A stretch of DNA of 64,000 nucleotides, taken from contig CAWUHX010000078.1 of assembly GCA_963922205.1 (NCBI GenBank), positions 1,116,001-1,180,000 of the forward strand. Reading direction: 5' to 3'. The stretch is from Romanomermis culicivorax. Its lineage: Eukaryota; Nematoda; Enoplea; Mermithida; Mermithidae. The notes beneath the pieces are model-generated. The model had not been told where the DNA came from, searched no databases, and saw only the letters and a program-made list of their open reading frames with translations. The translations under genes were made by a program, and so were the position numbers. Below, one piece after another: positions 13,301-23,276 of this stretch (position 1 is its first letter; each line of letters starts with the position of its first letter).

Positions 13301-16300
13301 TATAATTATTTATTTCCCGCCGACCTTTCGACACCAGAAATTAATGATCTAGCCCGATTCTTCGTTTCCCCCTATAAAATGACGGTGTCGAAAAAAGCCG
13401 CATGAAAACTGTGTGCCACATGCCAGAAATGAGACTTAAGAATGTTAATCTGGATCAGGAGCAAGTCGTGTTGAATTTCAAATCACTCAATTAAAAATCC
13501 GTCGTTGAGAAAAGTGACGGAAGCTCGAGAGAATGGTGGCAACAGGAATGAAAAATCTTGTTAACAAGAGTAAATTACTTTTTTCCTATAGAAGAAAACC
13601 GTTAGAATAAGAAAAGAATGAATGGAATATGATTTGATGAGTTTCGGAAAAAGAACAGATATCAATTGCAGTAATTTGAGAAAATTTAGGACACGGTTTC
13701 TGAGAGGATTCAACTTAGTTAAGATAAGTAAAAATTAACCGCATCTAAAAATCACAAATTTGTTGTAAACTAATGCGCTAGGAAAAAAATGATATTCCTT
13801 TCGTCTGAAAATCAAAACCCTCAAAGTTACAGTAAGACAAAAGTTGCAAATGTTCGATTTTTTCGACTTTTCAGATACACTTTTTTCAACTTCAACAGGT
13901 TTAGGTACGTCAGACATCGTATCCTGAAAATTTACCCAATATTAGGCCAATGGATGGGCCACAATTTACTGTATGATTCATTAGTGTAAAGTGCGTATCA
14001 AGAATACAGCAATGCTCGAAGCATCAAATTTTAAGAACAAAAATTGTCATTTTTTCACAAAAATCACCATATCTACTGCTAAAGCACAGAAGCACCAAAA
14101 CATTCCCCATACAATAGATAGTTTACGATGTTTTCTACACGCTGACAAAAAATTACAGAAATTCATGTACTGCTAGAAGTCGCACAACCTGGAGTTTGAA
14201 CACTATCTTATAATTGTATTTTCTGGTAATTGCGATCTCCACTGTAGAACCGTTACGGCTTGATAAATTTCAAAAATGAGTTAGTAGAACAGATTTCTTA
14301 TGGCGAATAGTGAGATAATTCTCAAACTCATAAAAAATAAAAGTCGCAGGGCTACTGTATCCCAAGGTTTGGAATTTTCACACTTTCTAGCATTTTTCTA
14401 TCTATTTACAAGACTTGAGATGTATCGGCCTAGGCATGGAGTAACTTTATTATTGACCGTTCATTTAATACCGAATACAATGCTCTATAACGTGGTATGA
14501 AAATGTTTTCCGAATTATGCATTTTACAATTTTTGGGTGGTTTTAAAATGTAAAAAATATGATCGTAAAATGGTGAAAAAGCATTCTTCTTTCCACAAAA
14601 ATGACTATATGTACTGCTAAAGTCAAAAACATAGAAAACTTCCCTATGCGTTAGATACATTACGATTTACGATGTCTCCTAGTTGCCGACAAAGAATGAC
14701 CAAAGTTTGTGTACTGCTAGGGTGTTATATTTACAACAAACTACCTACCATTCCGATCGATAAATTTTAATTTTCAATTCTTGATCAACAAAAGTTGAAT
14801 TTTCTCGAAATTTCATGTTCCAGTTTAGGTGATAGGAAAATATCGGAAGTATGGAAAGCAATACAAAAACAAAGCATTACAAGTTTCCGAATCAATCAGT
14901 TTGAAGCAGATCACTTTCCATCAGCTCAGGTTATTAGTGCTCGGTTGTTCATAGCTTCAGTTTCATTTTCTCGAAAAAACTGCCTGCTTCAGCAGGATCG
15001 TAATAGCTTTCTTGATCGTCATAATGATGGCTTGCTTCCCATGACCAGAAGCTCGCAACTTGTTGCCCTGTTAGAAATTCATTTTTGAAAAACTGTCCAT
15101 TTTTGCGCATTAGTCTGGATATCATGGATAAGATCAAACTTTTGTTTGGATTCGTTCATCAAATTCGATCAGTGGAAACTATTTCTGCTTTGCTGTGAGC
15201 CTTTTACATGTTCTTTGACTTTTGACCATCCTTCTTCTACAATATTCGTTCTCCATGCAGTGTAGAAAGCTTGTAATGCTTCCTGAAGATCTAGGAGTAT
15301 TGGCATCGAACGAGCTGCTTCCGATTTCCTACTGTATGCATTTATAGCAGTGTCTCTCAAGTCGGCTCTTGTTGTAAAAGTTGATGATTAAGTTGATTTC
15401 GTAGAATATTACTGTGACAATGCACAAAGCACATGCATTTTTCTCTGAATCCGTAAACTTGATATTGTGCATCAAAGTTAGAGGCTCAGACCTGAATTTT
15501 TGTGACGGGCAGCAACAAGCGATGCACCGTTGTGCGATTAATGCAGAGCAACTACCGCCCAAATTTTGAAAACTGTTATGTTACTGTGTTTGAGGAAAGA
15601 CTTGACACATCCTTCTTCTGGACAGTCAAAGGGACTATTCTCACGTTGTGGATTTTCATCCTCCATATAATCTTTATAGTTGAAAGATGCTGCCATTTGA
15701 TCAGTGTCCTCTGCTGATGCAGTACTTGCCTTGCTTCTATCACTCATTGATTGCCACACGTTTGAATCCCCAGGTGAGGCTAGTTGCCTATTCTTTTGGT
15801 GAACAATATTTATCAGAAATTGTCTTTCAGTCAGCCTAATAAACATCGACGTAAGAAACAAATTCGCAAATATCAATCTTCATACAGAAGAAAAAGAAAA
15901 TCATGGAAGTTCATTCACGTGATTTTTCCACATGCATGAGCTTTTCATTATTCTCAAAGAAAAAAATCCAAATTTTCGATGGAAGCCGCTTTTGTTGATC
16001 AAGAATTTAAAATTAAAACTGATCAACTAAAACAGTTCCTCTGTAGATTTAGCACCGTAGCAGTACACATTTACTTGCTTTTTCATCATTTTACGGTATC
16101 ATTTTAGACACTTCAAAACTGCCCAAAAACTGTAAAATGCAAAATTCGGAAACCATTTTCATACCCCATTATAGAGCATTGTATTCCGTATTAAATGAAC
16201 GGTCAATAATAAAGTTACTTCATGCCTAGGCCGATACATCTCAAGTCTTGTAAATAGATAGAAAAACGCTAAAAAATGTGAAAATTCCAAACCTTGGGAT

Positions 16301-17394
16301 TTTGACCCGGTGACTTTTATTTTTTATGAGTTTGAGAATTAGCTCACTATTCACCATACGAAATCTGTCTTACTAACTCAATTTTTGAAATTTATCAAGC
16401 TTCAATAGCTCTACAGTGGAGATCACAATTGCCAAAAAATACAATTATAAGATAGTGTTCAAACTCCAGGCTGAATTGAATTTCATGAACATGTATTTCT
16501 GTAATTTTTTGCCAGCGAGTAGAAGACATCGTAAACTATCTATTGTATAGGAAGTTTTTGGTGCTTCTGAGCTTTAGCAATAGATATGGTGATTTTTGTT
16601 AAAAAATGACAATATTTGCTCTCAAAATTTGATTTTTCGAGCTCCACTGTACTCTTAATACACACTTTAATCAAATGAATCCTACAGTAAATTGTGGGCC
16701 ATCCATTGGCCTAATATTGGGTAAATTTTCAGAGTACGATGTCTGACTTAACTAAAGCTACAAAAGTTGAAAGAAGATGTCAAAAATCGACAAAATTGAA
16801 AATTTTGAACTTCTGTCTTACTGTAGGTGTACGAGTTTTGATTTTCAGACGAAATGAATATTATTTCCGTTCCTAGCGCATCAAGTTACACCAAATATGT
16901 GATTTTAAGGTAGGACAGTGTCTCCCGAGGGATGTATAGATTTTCAGAAAGGTAACGCATTGGAATTTAAATTGAACTTCTCCAACGACTTCCAGTACGA
17001 ATAGCAGTCATGTGATAAATAAGAGTAATAAAGTATCAAACACGATGATAATCTATGATTCTCAGGGAAACCTGACAATTAAAGCCCGTTAACAATGAGT
17101 GCCCAAGTATTATTCTATTTCTTCATTTTGTCACTATGACTACGGGAAGAATGAAAATCGAACTACCTTTAACCGCTATAAGTTATGCGGAAACGAATTT
17201 TTGAATATTCACCTGAACGGAGATTTGTTGCTACTATATAACTCGCTGATATTGCAACGATGTTCGTTACAGTCCTTGACCCCATTGCTGTTTATATCGT
17301 ACATCTGCGACGTGGCTTCTGTGGACGAATTACGTCGATTTTTGACCAAATTGAATCCATATTGCAGCGGATTCCAGTTCCACAATTTTTCCAT
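7342..17394 (-). CDS. Globin, nematode-type, three exons with long introns
   Basis: The minus-strand exons are 17394-17213, 10349-10068 and 7657-7342 (182, 282 and 316 nt). They sum to 260 codons with stop, and every junction keeps frame. The donors are CAG|GTGAAT and CGG|GTGATT; the acceptors are CTTACAG|G and TTTCAG|C. Residues 1-94 form a polar N-terminal extension, and the globin fold runs from about 95 to 245. His156 in GHARVF fits the distal E7 position and His189 in YGSRHAHF the proximal F8 position. FKPDYWDLF, an AWR motif and MKEGF complete helices G-H in the style of nematode globins. The protein should bind haem and oxygen. Exon 1 has no domain of its own and is joined only by splice site and phase, so the start is the least certain part. 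Introns of 6.9 and 2.4 kb carry transposons. Confidence 0.85.
7690..10060. other. Second globin intron, no other gene seen
   Basis: This AT-rich intron DNA between globin exons 2 and 3 holds only short open frames on both strands. I see no conserved motif and no clear terminal inverted repeats. Confidence 0.45.
10694..10880. mobile_element. MITE with GCCCAAT ends, copy 2
   Basis: It starts GCCCAATTTAGAAGTGCAG and ends CACTTCTGAATGGGGC. Two internal blocks read GCCGACTGTCGCCGA followed by a GCGACAAAAATCTTA-type segment. It sits in the first globin intron and belongs with the elements at 2199 and 62720. Confidence 0.55.
10881..13747. other. First globin intron (left part), no gene seen
   Basis: This is AT-rich intron DNA. 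The only local structure I found is a loose array of TTCAAAAGCGCAGC motifs at about 12500-12640. Confidence 0.45.
12495..12640 (+). repeat. Degenerate array of AAAAGCGCAGC motifs
   Basis: AAGCGTAGC, AAAAGCGCAGC, AAAAGTGCAGC and similar strings recur five or six times at irregular spacing. It looks like the subterminal motif cluster of a decayed DNA transposon. Confidence 0.5.
13748..16912. mobile_element. Element with about 1-kb terminal inverted repeats
   Basis: The left arm, about 13748-14795, is closely matched by the reverse complement of about 15985-16912. Landmarks are GGCCAATGGATGGGCC versus GGCCCATCCATTGGCC and GTCAGACATCGTA versus TACGATGTCTGAC. The 1.2-kb core carries a decayed minus-strand coding region. 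The element sits in the first globin intron. No target duplication could be set because the outer edges of the arms fade. Confidence 0.75.
14949..15876 (-). pseudogene. Decayed C2H2-type zinc-finger protein of a transposable element
   Basis: Read right to left, the minus strand holds [17 protein letters not shown] (15610-15560), then a frameshifted stretch, then an Ala/Lys-rich region (15360-15169), then [15 protein letters not shown] (about 15080-15030). The CPEEGCVK finger and the T-x-Q-Q-V-x-S-F-[FW]-S motif recur, from memory, in proteins of unknown role that are abundant in marine invertebrate genomes. Frames change several times and stops intervene, so no intact product is expected. Confidence 0.5.
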
Positions 17395-17454
17395 AAGTGA
17401 GAGCGTAACAGCAAAATTTATTTTTCACATAAAACTGGTATTTTACGTGAAGTA

Positions 17455-18513
17455 GTAATATGACCTTTAAAAAAAGGATTTTGAAATCTTTGTCATATCA
17501 AAACGTAACAAATGTGCTAAAAACACCGCTTAAAAGATGACGCAAAACTCGAGAGCCACCAAAATGGAAGAAGGTCGTGGAATCCTAACCATGTTTGAGT
17601 TTCTGCAGTAGCGGAAAGGATTTATTGTGAAAAATTTCCTGCATTATGCATTTGTCTTTTTTCCAGTCATTTTTGGCCCTCTTCCAGACGATTTGAGAAT
17701 GTACTCGTACAGCTAATCTAAAAATCGTTCATGATAAACAGGGAACGATAAAATTTTGCGCAAAAATTTGCTATGGGACGAAGTATGACAACTGTGCTGA
17801 ATTTACAGAACAAATGATAATTCGATATTCATGCGATAGCTCGTTGCGACGTGAATAATGTAAAAGTTATAATTTTGCATGTGGCTAGTTTACACTAAAA
17901 TTCGCATAAATATGGAAGCAGCGTAAACAGTATTTATACATGTTACCAGATCTGCTGAATCCCTTACGATTGCTCCCGGAAAACAAAATAAAGCAAAATA
18001 CTAATCTTTCACAATATACTGATCTATTTTTTTATAATCACTTAATTTCGCAAAGATGTATTACAAAATCAGTCTACCAGACGAATGGTTCTACTATGGG
18101 GATGCGCTTGCATGATGAAACACATAAGAAATTCGATGAGAAAAATATGAAAGAAAACGGTATCATGCTACACAAGTAGAAATTTCTCATCATCGGGCCA
18201 TTACACCGTCGGCTTGTGAAAAAGGCACACTAAAAATTGGTCAACTTCGAATAATTGAGAGTATATGTCCAAATAAAAACATGGGATTGTCGAAACACTC
18301 TTGAGATATAGTAGAATGTTGACACTAACTACCAATTTATAATCTGATGGAGCAAAAAGGTTTCAGTTGGATTCCTTGCCCCCTCTTGGGTGAAATTCAA
18401 AGAGTCAATTATGTAATCAGTTAAGAGGTTCCATTTTTTGTATTCGATAGAAAAATCACCCTTTGTGTTGCATGTCCGAATTTCATCCGTATTCGAAATT
18501 AAAACAGAGACCT
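17455..18513. other. Region 5' of the globin gene, nothing recognised
   Basis: This interval is upstream of the inferred globin start. It is AT-rich and has no second gene or clear repeat. A promoter may lie here, but I see no diagnostic element. Confidence 0.4.
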
Positions 18514-19401
18514 GGGGCCGGTTTCATCAAAGCGACTAAAGCTTCAGCTGAGCTGCAGCTTAAGCTGCAGCTTAACTCTATATGTTGTACCATTGTCGTT
18601 AAGCTCGTACACAAAAAATGTCGAGAAAGATAAGCTACAGCTGAGCTGCACCTTAATGGCAATGCTATAACATATACAGTTAAGCTACAGCATAAGCTGC
18701 AGCTTAACTTTGTCGATATGTTTTGTGTAGGAATTAAGGAGCTGCACCTTAACTTCTCGTGTGAAGAAAATGCTTCCATGGCGCATTGCCCGGATTCTAT
18801 CCGAAAACTTTTCGTTCGATTATGGATTTTTTCAATCGACTAGAAAAAATTTCGCCTCTTGTTGGAATTTCGCCGGTACTGGCAACTCGGGGATGAGCGA
18901 ATGAGCGTTTTGGCACTTCGTTAGTTCGTTCGTTTTTTCGTTCATTTTGACATATAAACATAAACAATAGTTTAACAAACTTCCAAAACTGCCTACGCAA
19001 ACTACGGTCAATGTTCCAACAAAGCGAAATTTTTTGTAGTCGATAAACCACTAGTTAAGACTGTGAAAAATCGATAATCGAACGAAAAGTTTCCGAATAA
19101 AATCCGGGCAATGCGCCATGGAAACATTTTCTTCACACGAGAAGTTAAGGTGCAGCTCAGCTGCAGCTTAACTCCTACACAAAACATATCGGCAAAGTTA
19201 AGCTGTAGCTTAAGCTGTAGCTTAGCTCTATATGTTATAGCATTGCCGTTAAGGTGCAGCTTAGCTGTAGCTCAGTTGTAGCTTAACTTTCTCGACATGT
19301 TTTGTGTACGAGTTAAGCTACAGCTGAGCTACAGCTTAACGACAATGGTATAACATATAGAGTTAAGCTGGAGCTTAAGTCGCTTTGATGAAACCGGCCC
19401 C
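18514..19401. mobile_element. Foldback element with GGGGCCGGTTTCATCAAAG ends
   Basis: It begins GGGGCCGGTTTCATCAAAGC and ends with the reverse complement. The arms of roughly 355 bp are complementary as far as about 18870 and 19015, leaving a short spacer. Each arm carries many copies of GAGCTGCAGCTTAA and variants, themselves palindromic. No direct target duplication is evident at the two edges. No transposase is encoded, so mobilisation would need a partner in trans. Confidence 0.75.
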
Positions 19402-19585
19402 TGAAGTTTTATCTCCGAATTGTAAAAATGAACCATACCAGCGTTGTTCTAGTTTTCAAATCTACAATAATTTTCACATAAAAATAACACATAATTCCGC
19501 ATGATTGATACAAAAAAGCAATGGGTCGCTAGGATGCAGTCATGCATATGATGAAAATTTAAGATAACATCAAGAAACCATCATA

Positions 19586-20729
19586 CAGTCCAGATCACAA
19601 GTAACGTGGCATGTCCACAAGCGCTTGGCAAGCGACGTGCTTGCCAAGTGCTTGTGGATTGCTTGTCATTTTGTTGCTTGCCACAAGCAACTCACAAGCG
19701 CTTGCCAAGCAACCCACAAGCGCTTGTGCAAGCGATCCACAAGCATTTCACAAGCAGGTCACAAGCGTTCCACAAGCACTCGACAAGCGTTGCACAAGCA
19801 CTCTACAAGCATTGCACAAGTAATCCGCAAGCGTTTCACAAGCAGTCCACAAGCAATGCACAACAGACACTCTTTCACGACCTTATTCTTCACGTTTAGG
19901 GACACCTTTGTCTTTTCCGACAAAAGAATTCCTCAGAAGGGATACATCGAAATGGATTACTGTAGACGTGAAATATGTTGATGATATGAAACAATCGGTC
20001 TGCTACAGTAAGGCTTTCATAAAATGCTTATAAATCGGAAAAATGACAACAGCATTCTAGCCAAAATTTTTGGCAGAGCTTGTCTGGTGGAATTTTTTCT
20101 AAAAGAATTGTTACAGGCTGGTTGGGCATGCTCACAAATTTTTAGTCCAATTTATTTTAGCAGACAATTTCAAAAATATAAAATAGCACTTGCTTTTTCA
20201 CTGTAATTAATTATTAAGAAAATTTTGAGAAAAAGTTTACTTTATTCTGTTTTTATGCATGTACAGCAGGGAGCATATTTTGGAAAACGTATGATACATT
20301 TTTCTCTTCGAAAAAAATCGAAAACAAAAAATGTCTGCTGTTGCTTTCAAAAAGCCGCATGATTATGAACGTCCTCAAAGTACACCGACAGACTTCCAAT
20401 AAATAATTGCCTTCATAAATCTATTCCAACTGACACTCACACTGACAGCTGCAAGTGCTTGGCAAGCGACTCACAAGCACTTGGCAAGCGATTCACAAGC
20501 GCTTGGCAAGCAGGTCACAAGCACTTGGCAAGCAACCTACAAGCACTTGGCAAGCGACCTACAAGCACTCGACAAGCGACTCTCAAGCGCTTGGACAAGC
20601 AACCCACAAGCGTTCCACAAGCAATCCACAAGTGCTTCGCTTGTGGATTGCTTGCCAAGTGCTTGCCAAATTGGCGCTTGTGACAAGCAACCCACAAGCA
20701 AAAACACACGTTACTTGTGATCTGGACTG
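19586..20729. mobile_element. TA-flanked element with 24-bp inverted ends and CAAGCG arrays
   Basis: CAGTCCAGATCACAAGTAACG at the left edge is mirrored by the same sequence reversed at 20706-20729, and TA lies on both sides (19584-19585, 20730-20731). This suits the Tc1/mariner or a related TA-targeting group. Two blocks (19610-19865 and 20450-20700) are packed with CACAAGC, CTTGGCAAGCG and CTTGCCAAG units, one near each end. The middle is AT-rich and has no recognisable transposase. Confidence 0.7.
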
Positions 20730-21384
20730 TATAATCCGGATAAATCCGTCAGCAATAGCAGACCGAAAAGTTAGTCTGACATACAAAAACCAGCAAGAGA
20801 AAAAAGGTGTCTATGCACGCAGGTTGCTACATCTTTCCGCGCTCCGAGGCTCGTTTGAAAGAATAAACTAGAGTGATGAGCATGATAAAAAATCCGAACA
20901 CTATATACGTAGGTTGGCCGATGTCCACCGGACTTTTTATGGACAATCCTGGCAAAATTGATTTTTCCCGTTAAAAAAATGTAGGTCACACGCGTTCGCA
21001 TTTCCGTGAACTCGATTAAGCTTGTGCCATTTTTTTTAGACTTATCAATCCTATGTGAATCATAACTTTTATCGGGCCCACGCAATGTTATTGCCGATTC
21101 TACAAAAAATATTGTAATAGGGTCCTCAATAAATGCGAAGGGTATCCCCGAATGGAAGAAATGAAAATAATACAACTATTCTCGTTTATACATACATTTG
21201 AAACACTATACCCGGAAGTTTTTGTTCTGCTAGCAGAACGAAGCTTGAAAAATAAGCAAGAAAAAAAGATACATTTTCGGTAACCGTAGGATAGAACGAT
21301 GGAAAAACTGATATTTGTGCAGTTAGTTTTGAATGCTCTTTAATTAAAAAATGAGTAAAAGGGCTAGTTTCCAAAGTACGGAAT

Positions 21385-22560
21385 AGGAAAAAAGTCGCTA
21401 CCACTTGAAAAATCTGTTACCACCTGAATAAATTTGTTACTGCATGAAAAAAATTGATATCTTCGAACAAGATGCACATTTTTTCAACATGCATCGCGAA
21501 TATTTCAAGATGCATTACAGAAAAATCAAGATGTAAGAGTTTTTCGATGTTCGACTTTCTCTTCAAGTGCAACACATTTTTTAAAAGACACTCTTGAAAA
21601 AAAACCAAGATAGGCGACACATCAAAGGATGAAAATTTCTGAAACTAGCGAATCAAAGGCCCGCCTCCTATGTGTATATTTCTGAGGTCACGGCTTGCTG
21701 ACAGAAGGCACGCTTGATTTTTACGGAGGTTGGCAGAAGGGAGAAGTTATTTTGCACGGAGAATCCAATGGTAATACTGGTTTTTCATAATATATTTTAA
21801 TTTTCCGAGATTTTTCCAACAAATATCCAAAGTGCATGTTTTCCACCCAAAAAGCATTAATTTTGGAAAAGGATCCAAAATTTAATGTTCTTATAACAGC
21901 CGACAAAGTCAAAATTTTGATTACTTTCCAGGATTACTGCACTTTGGGTGAAAAAAACAAGCATTTTCGACGATTATCTGGTAAATATCGAGAAATAAAA
22001 TTTTTCATGAGAAGCCAGTATGTCCATCGGATTCCTCATGCAAAATAACCCCTTCTCATCCAGCCACTGTAAAATCAAGCGCGCCCTCCACCAGCAAGCC
22101 GTGACCAAGAAATCCACTTTGAACGGTTATAAACATAGGAGGCTGAGCAACACCTTTGGTTGGATAGTTTCAGAGCTTTTTTTCAAGATTATCTTGAAAA
22201 AATGCGATGCACTTGGATAAATTTCGATGCACTTGAAAGGAAAGTCGAGCAACAAAAAACCCTTACAAATTGATTTTTTGCGATGCTAAAATTTTTGCGA
22301 AACATCTTGAAATTTTTGCGATACAAAAAGTGTTCTGCATCATGTTTGAGGCTATAACGATTTTTTTCAAGCAGTGACAAATTTTTTCAAGTGGTAACAA
22401 ACTTTCCCAAGTTGTGACGATTTTTTCCAAGTGATAACGAATTTTTTCAAGTAGTGGTAACGATTTTTTAAAGTGGCCCTTCTCGTATTCCTTTACCAAA
22501 CATGAAAAAGAAGCTTTTACTGTAGAATTTTTACGCATAATTGCCAAAAGTTAATTGCGA
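21385..22560. mobile_element. Large imperfect palindrome (foldback element)
   Basis: Sequence from about 21390 to 21930 is repeated in inverse order from about 22560 back to 21960. For example, CACGGCTTGCTG near 21692 faces CAGCAAGCCGTG near 22091, and TATTTTGCACGGAGAATCC faces GGATTCCTCATGCAAAATA. The outer parts carry tandem TTTTTTCAAGTGGTAACAA-like units. No coding potential is convincing. Confidence 0.6.
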
Positions 22561-23276
22561 TAGCTCGAGAATTCGCAGCTCAACATAATGTGCGGCAGAT
22601 AAAATTACTAAAATTCTGTCGAGGCAAAAGTGCGACTGAACAAATTTACATGGAAATCATATCATCAAACATCAGAGGGAAAATGCTGAACGGTGCAATG
22701 AAATAAAGATGGAAATAAAAATATAACTAACGGATGATGGTCAATATTGACGTAGAAATTTTGGAAACCGGTAGAAAGCAGTTGAACACGCTGGTGGTAA
22801 AAAAGCTTACAGTTTTATGGGTCACGCGTTCCTCTAGGGCGTCAGTGAGTAAATTTCCAAGAAAGAGTCGATAAAGTTTCCCGCTCGGATCATATAAAGC
22901 TTCCACGGCAAGACTCACGGAACAATTCAATGGTCGGTAAAACGAGATTTCGTGTGTATGTAGAGGCTGCAGAATGAACCGCGTCATGTGATAACAGTCA
23001 GTCTTTTTCTTGGTGCTAGCAAAACAGTTGGAAGACAGTATTATTTCATACTCTCTGCCGCACCATGTCACACAAGACTGAAAGTTTGTGAGCATATTCG
23101 ACACGGCCTGAACAATGTTTTGAGAAAAATGTTTTGAGAACAATGTTTTGAGAAAAATTTTATCATAAAAGCTTTATGTAAATGATTTTGACGACAATGA
23201 TAATTTTTCACGATGCAAAATATGCATTTATATACAATCACCAAGCCAAAAGTACGAAAATAAATTTTCGACAAAA

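Noticed and set aside
17099..17455. 118-codon plus-strand frame
   Set aside because: It is the antisense of the first globin exon, which has a proper donor site and matching phase on the minus strand.
19606..20871. Overlapping frames rich in QALGKR and HKHSTS strings
   Set aside because: They are translations of the CAAGCG repeat blocks of a DNA element, present in several frames at once.
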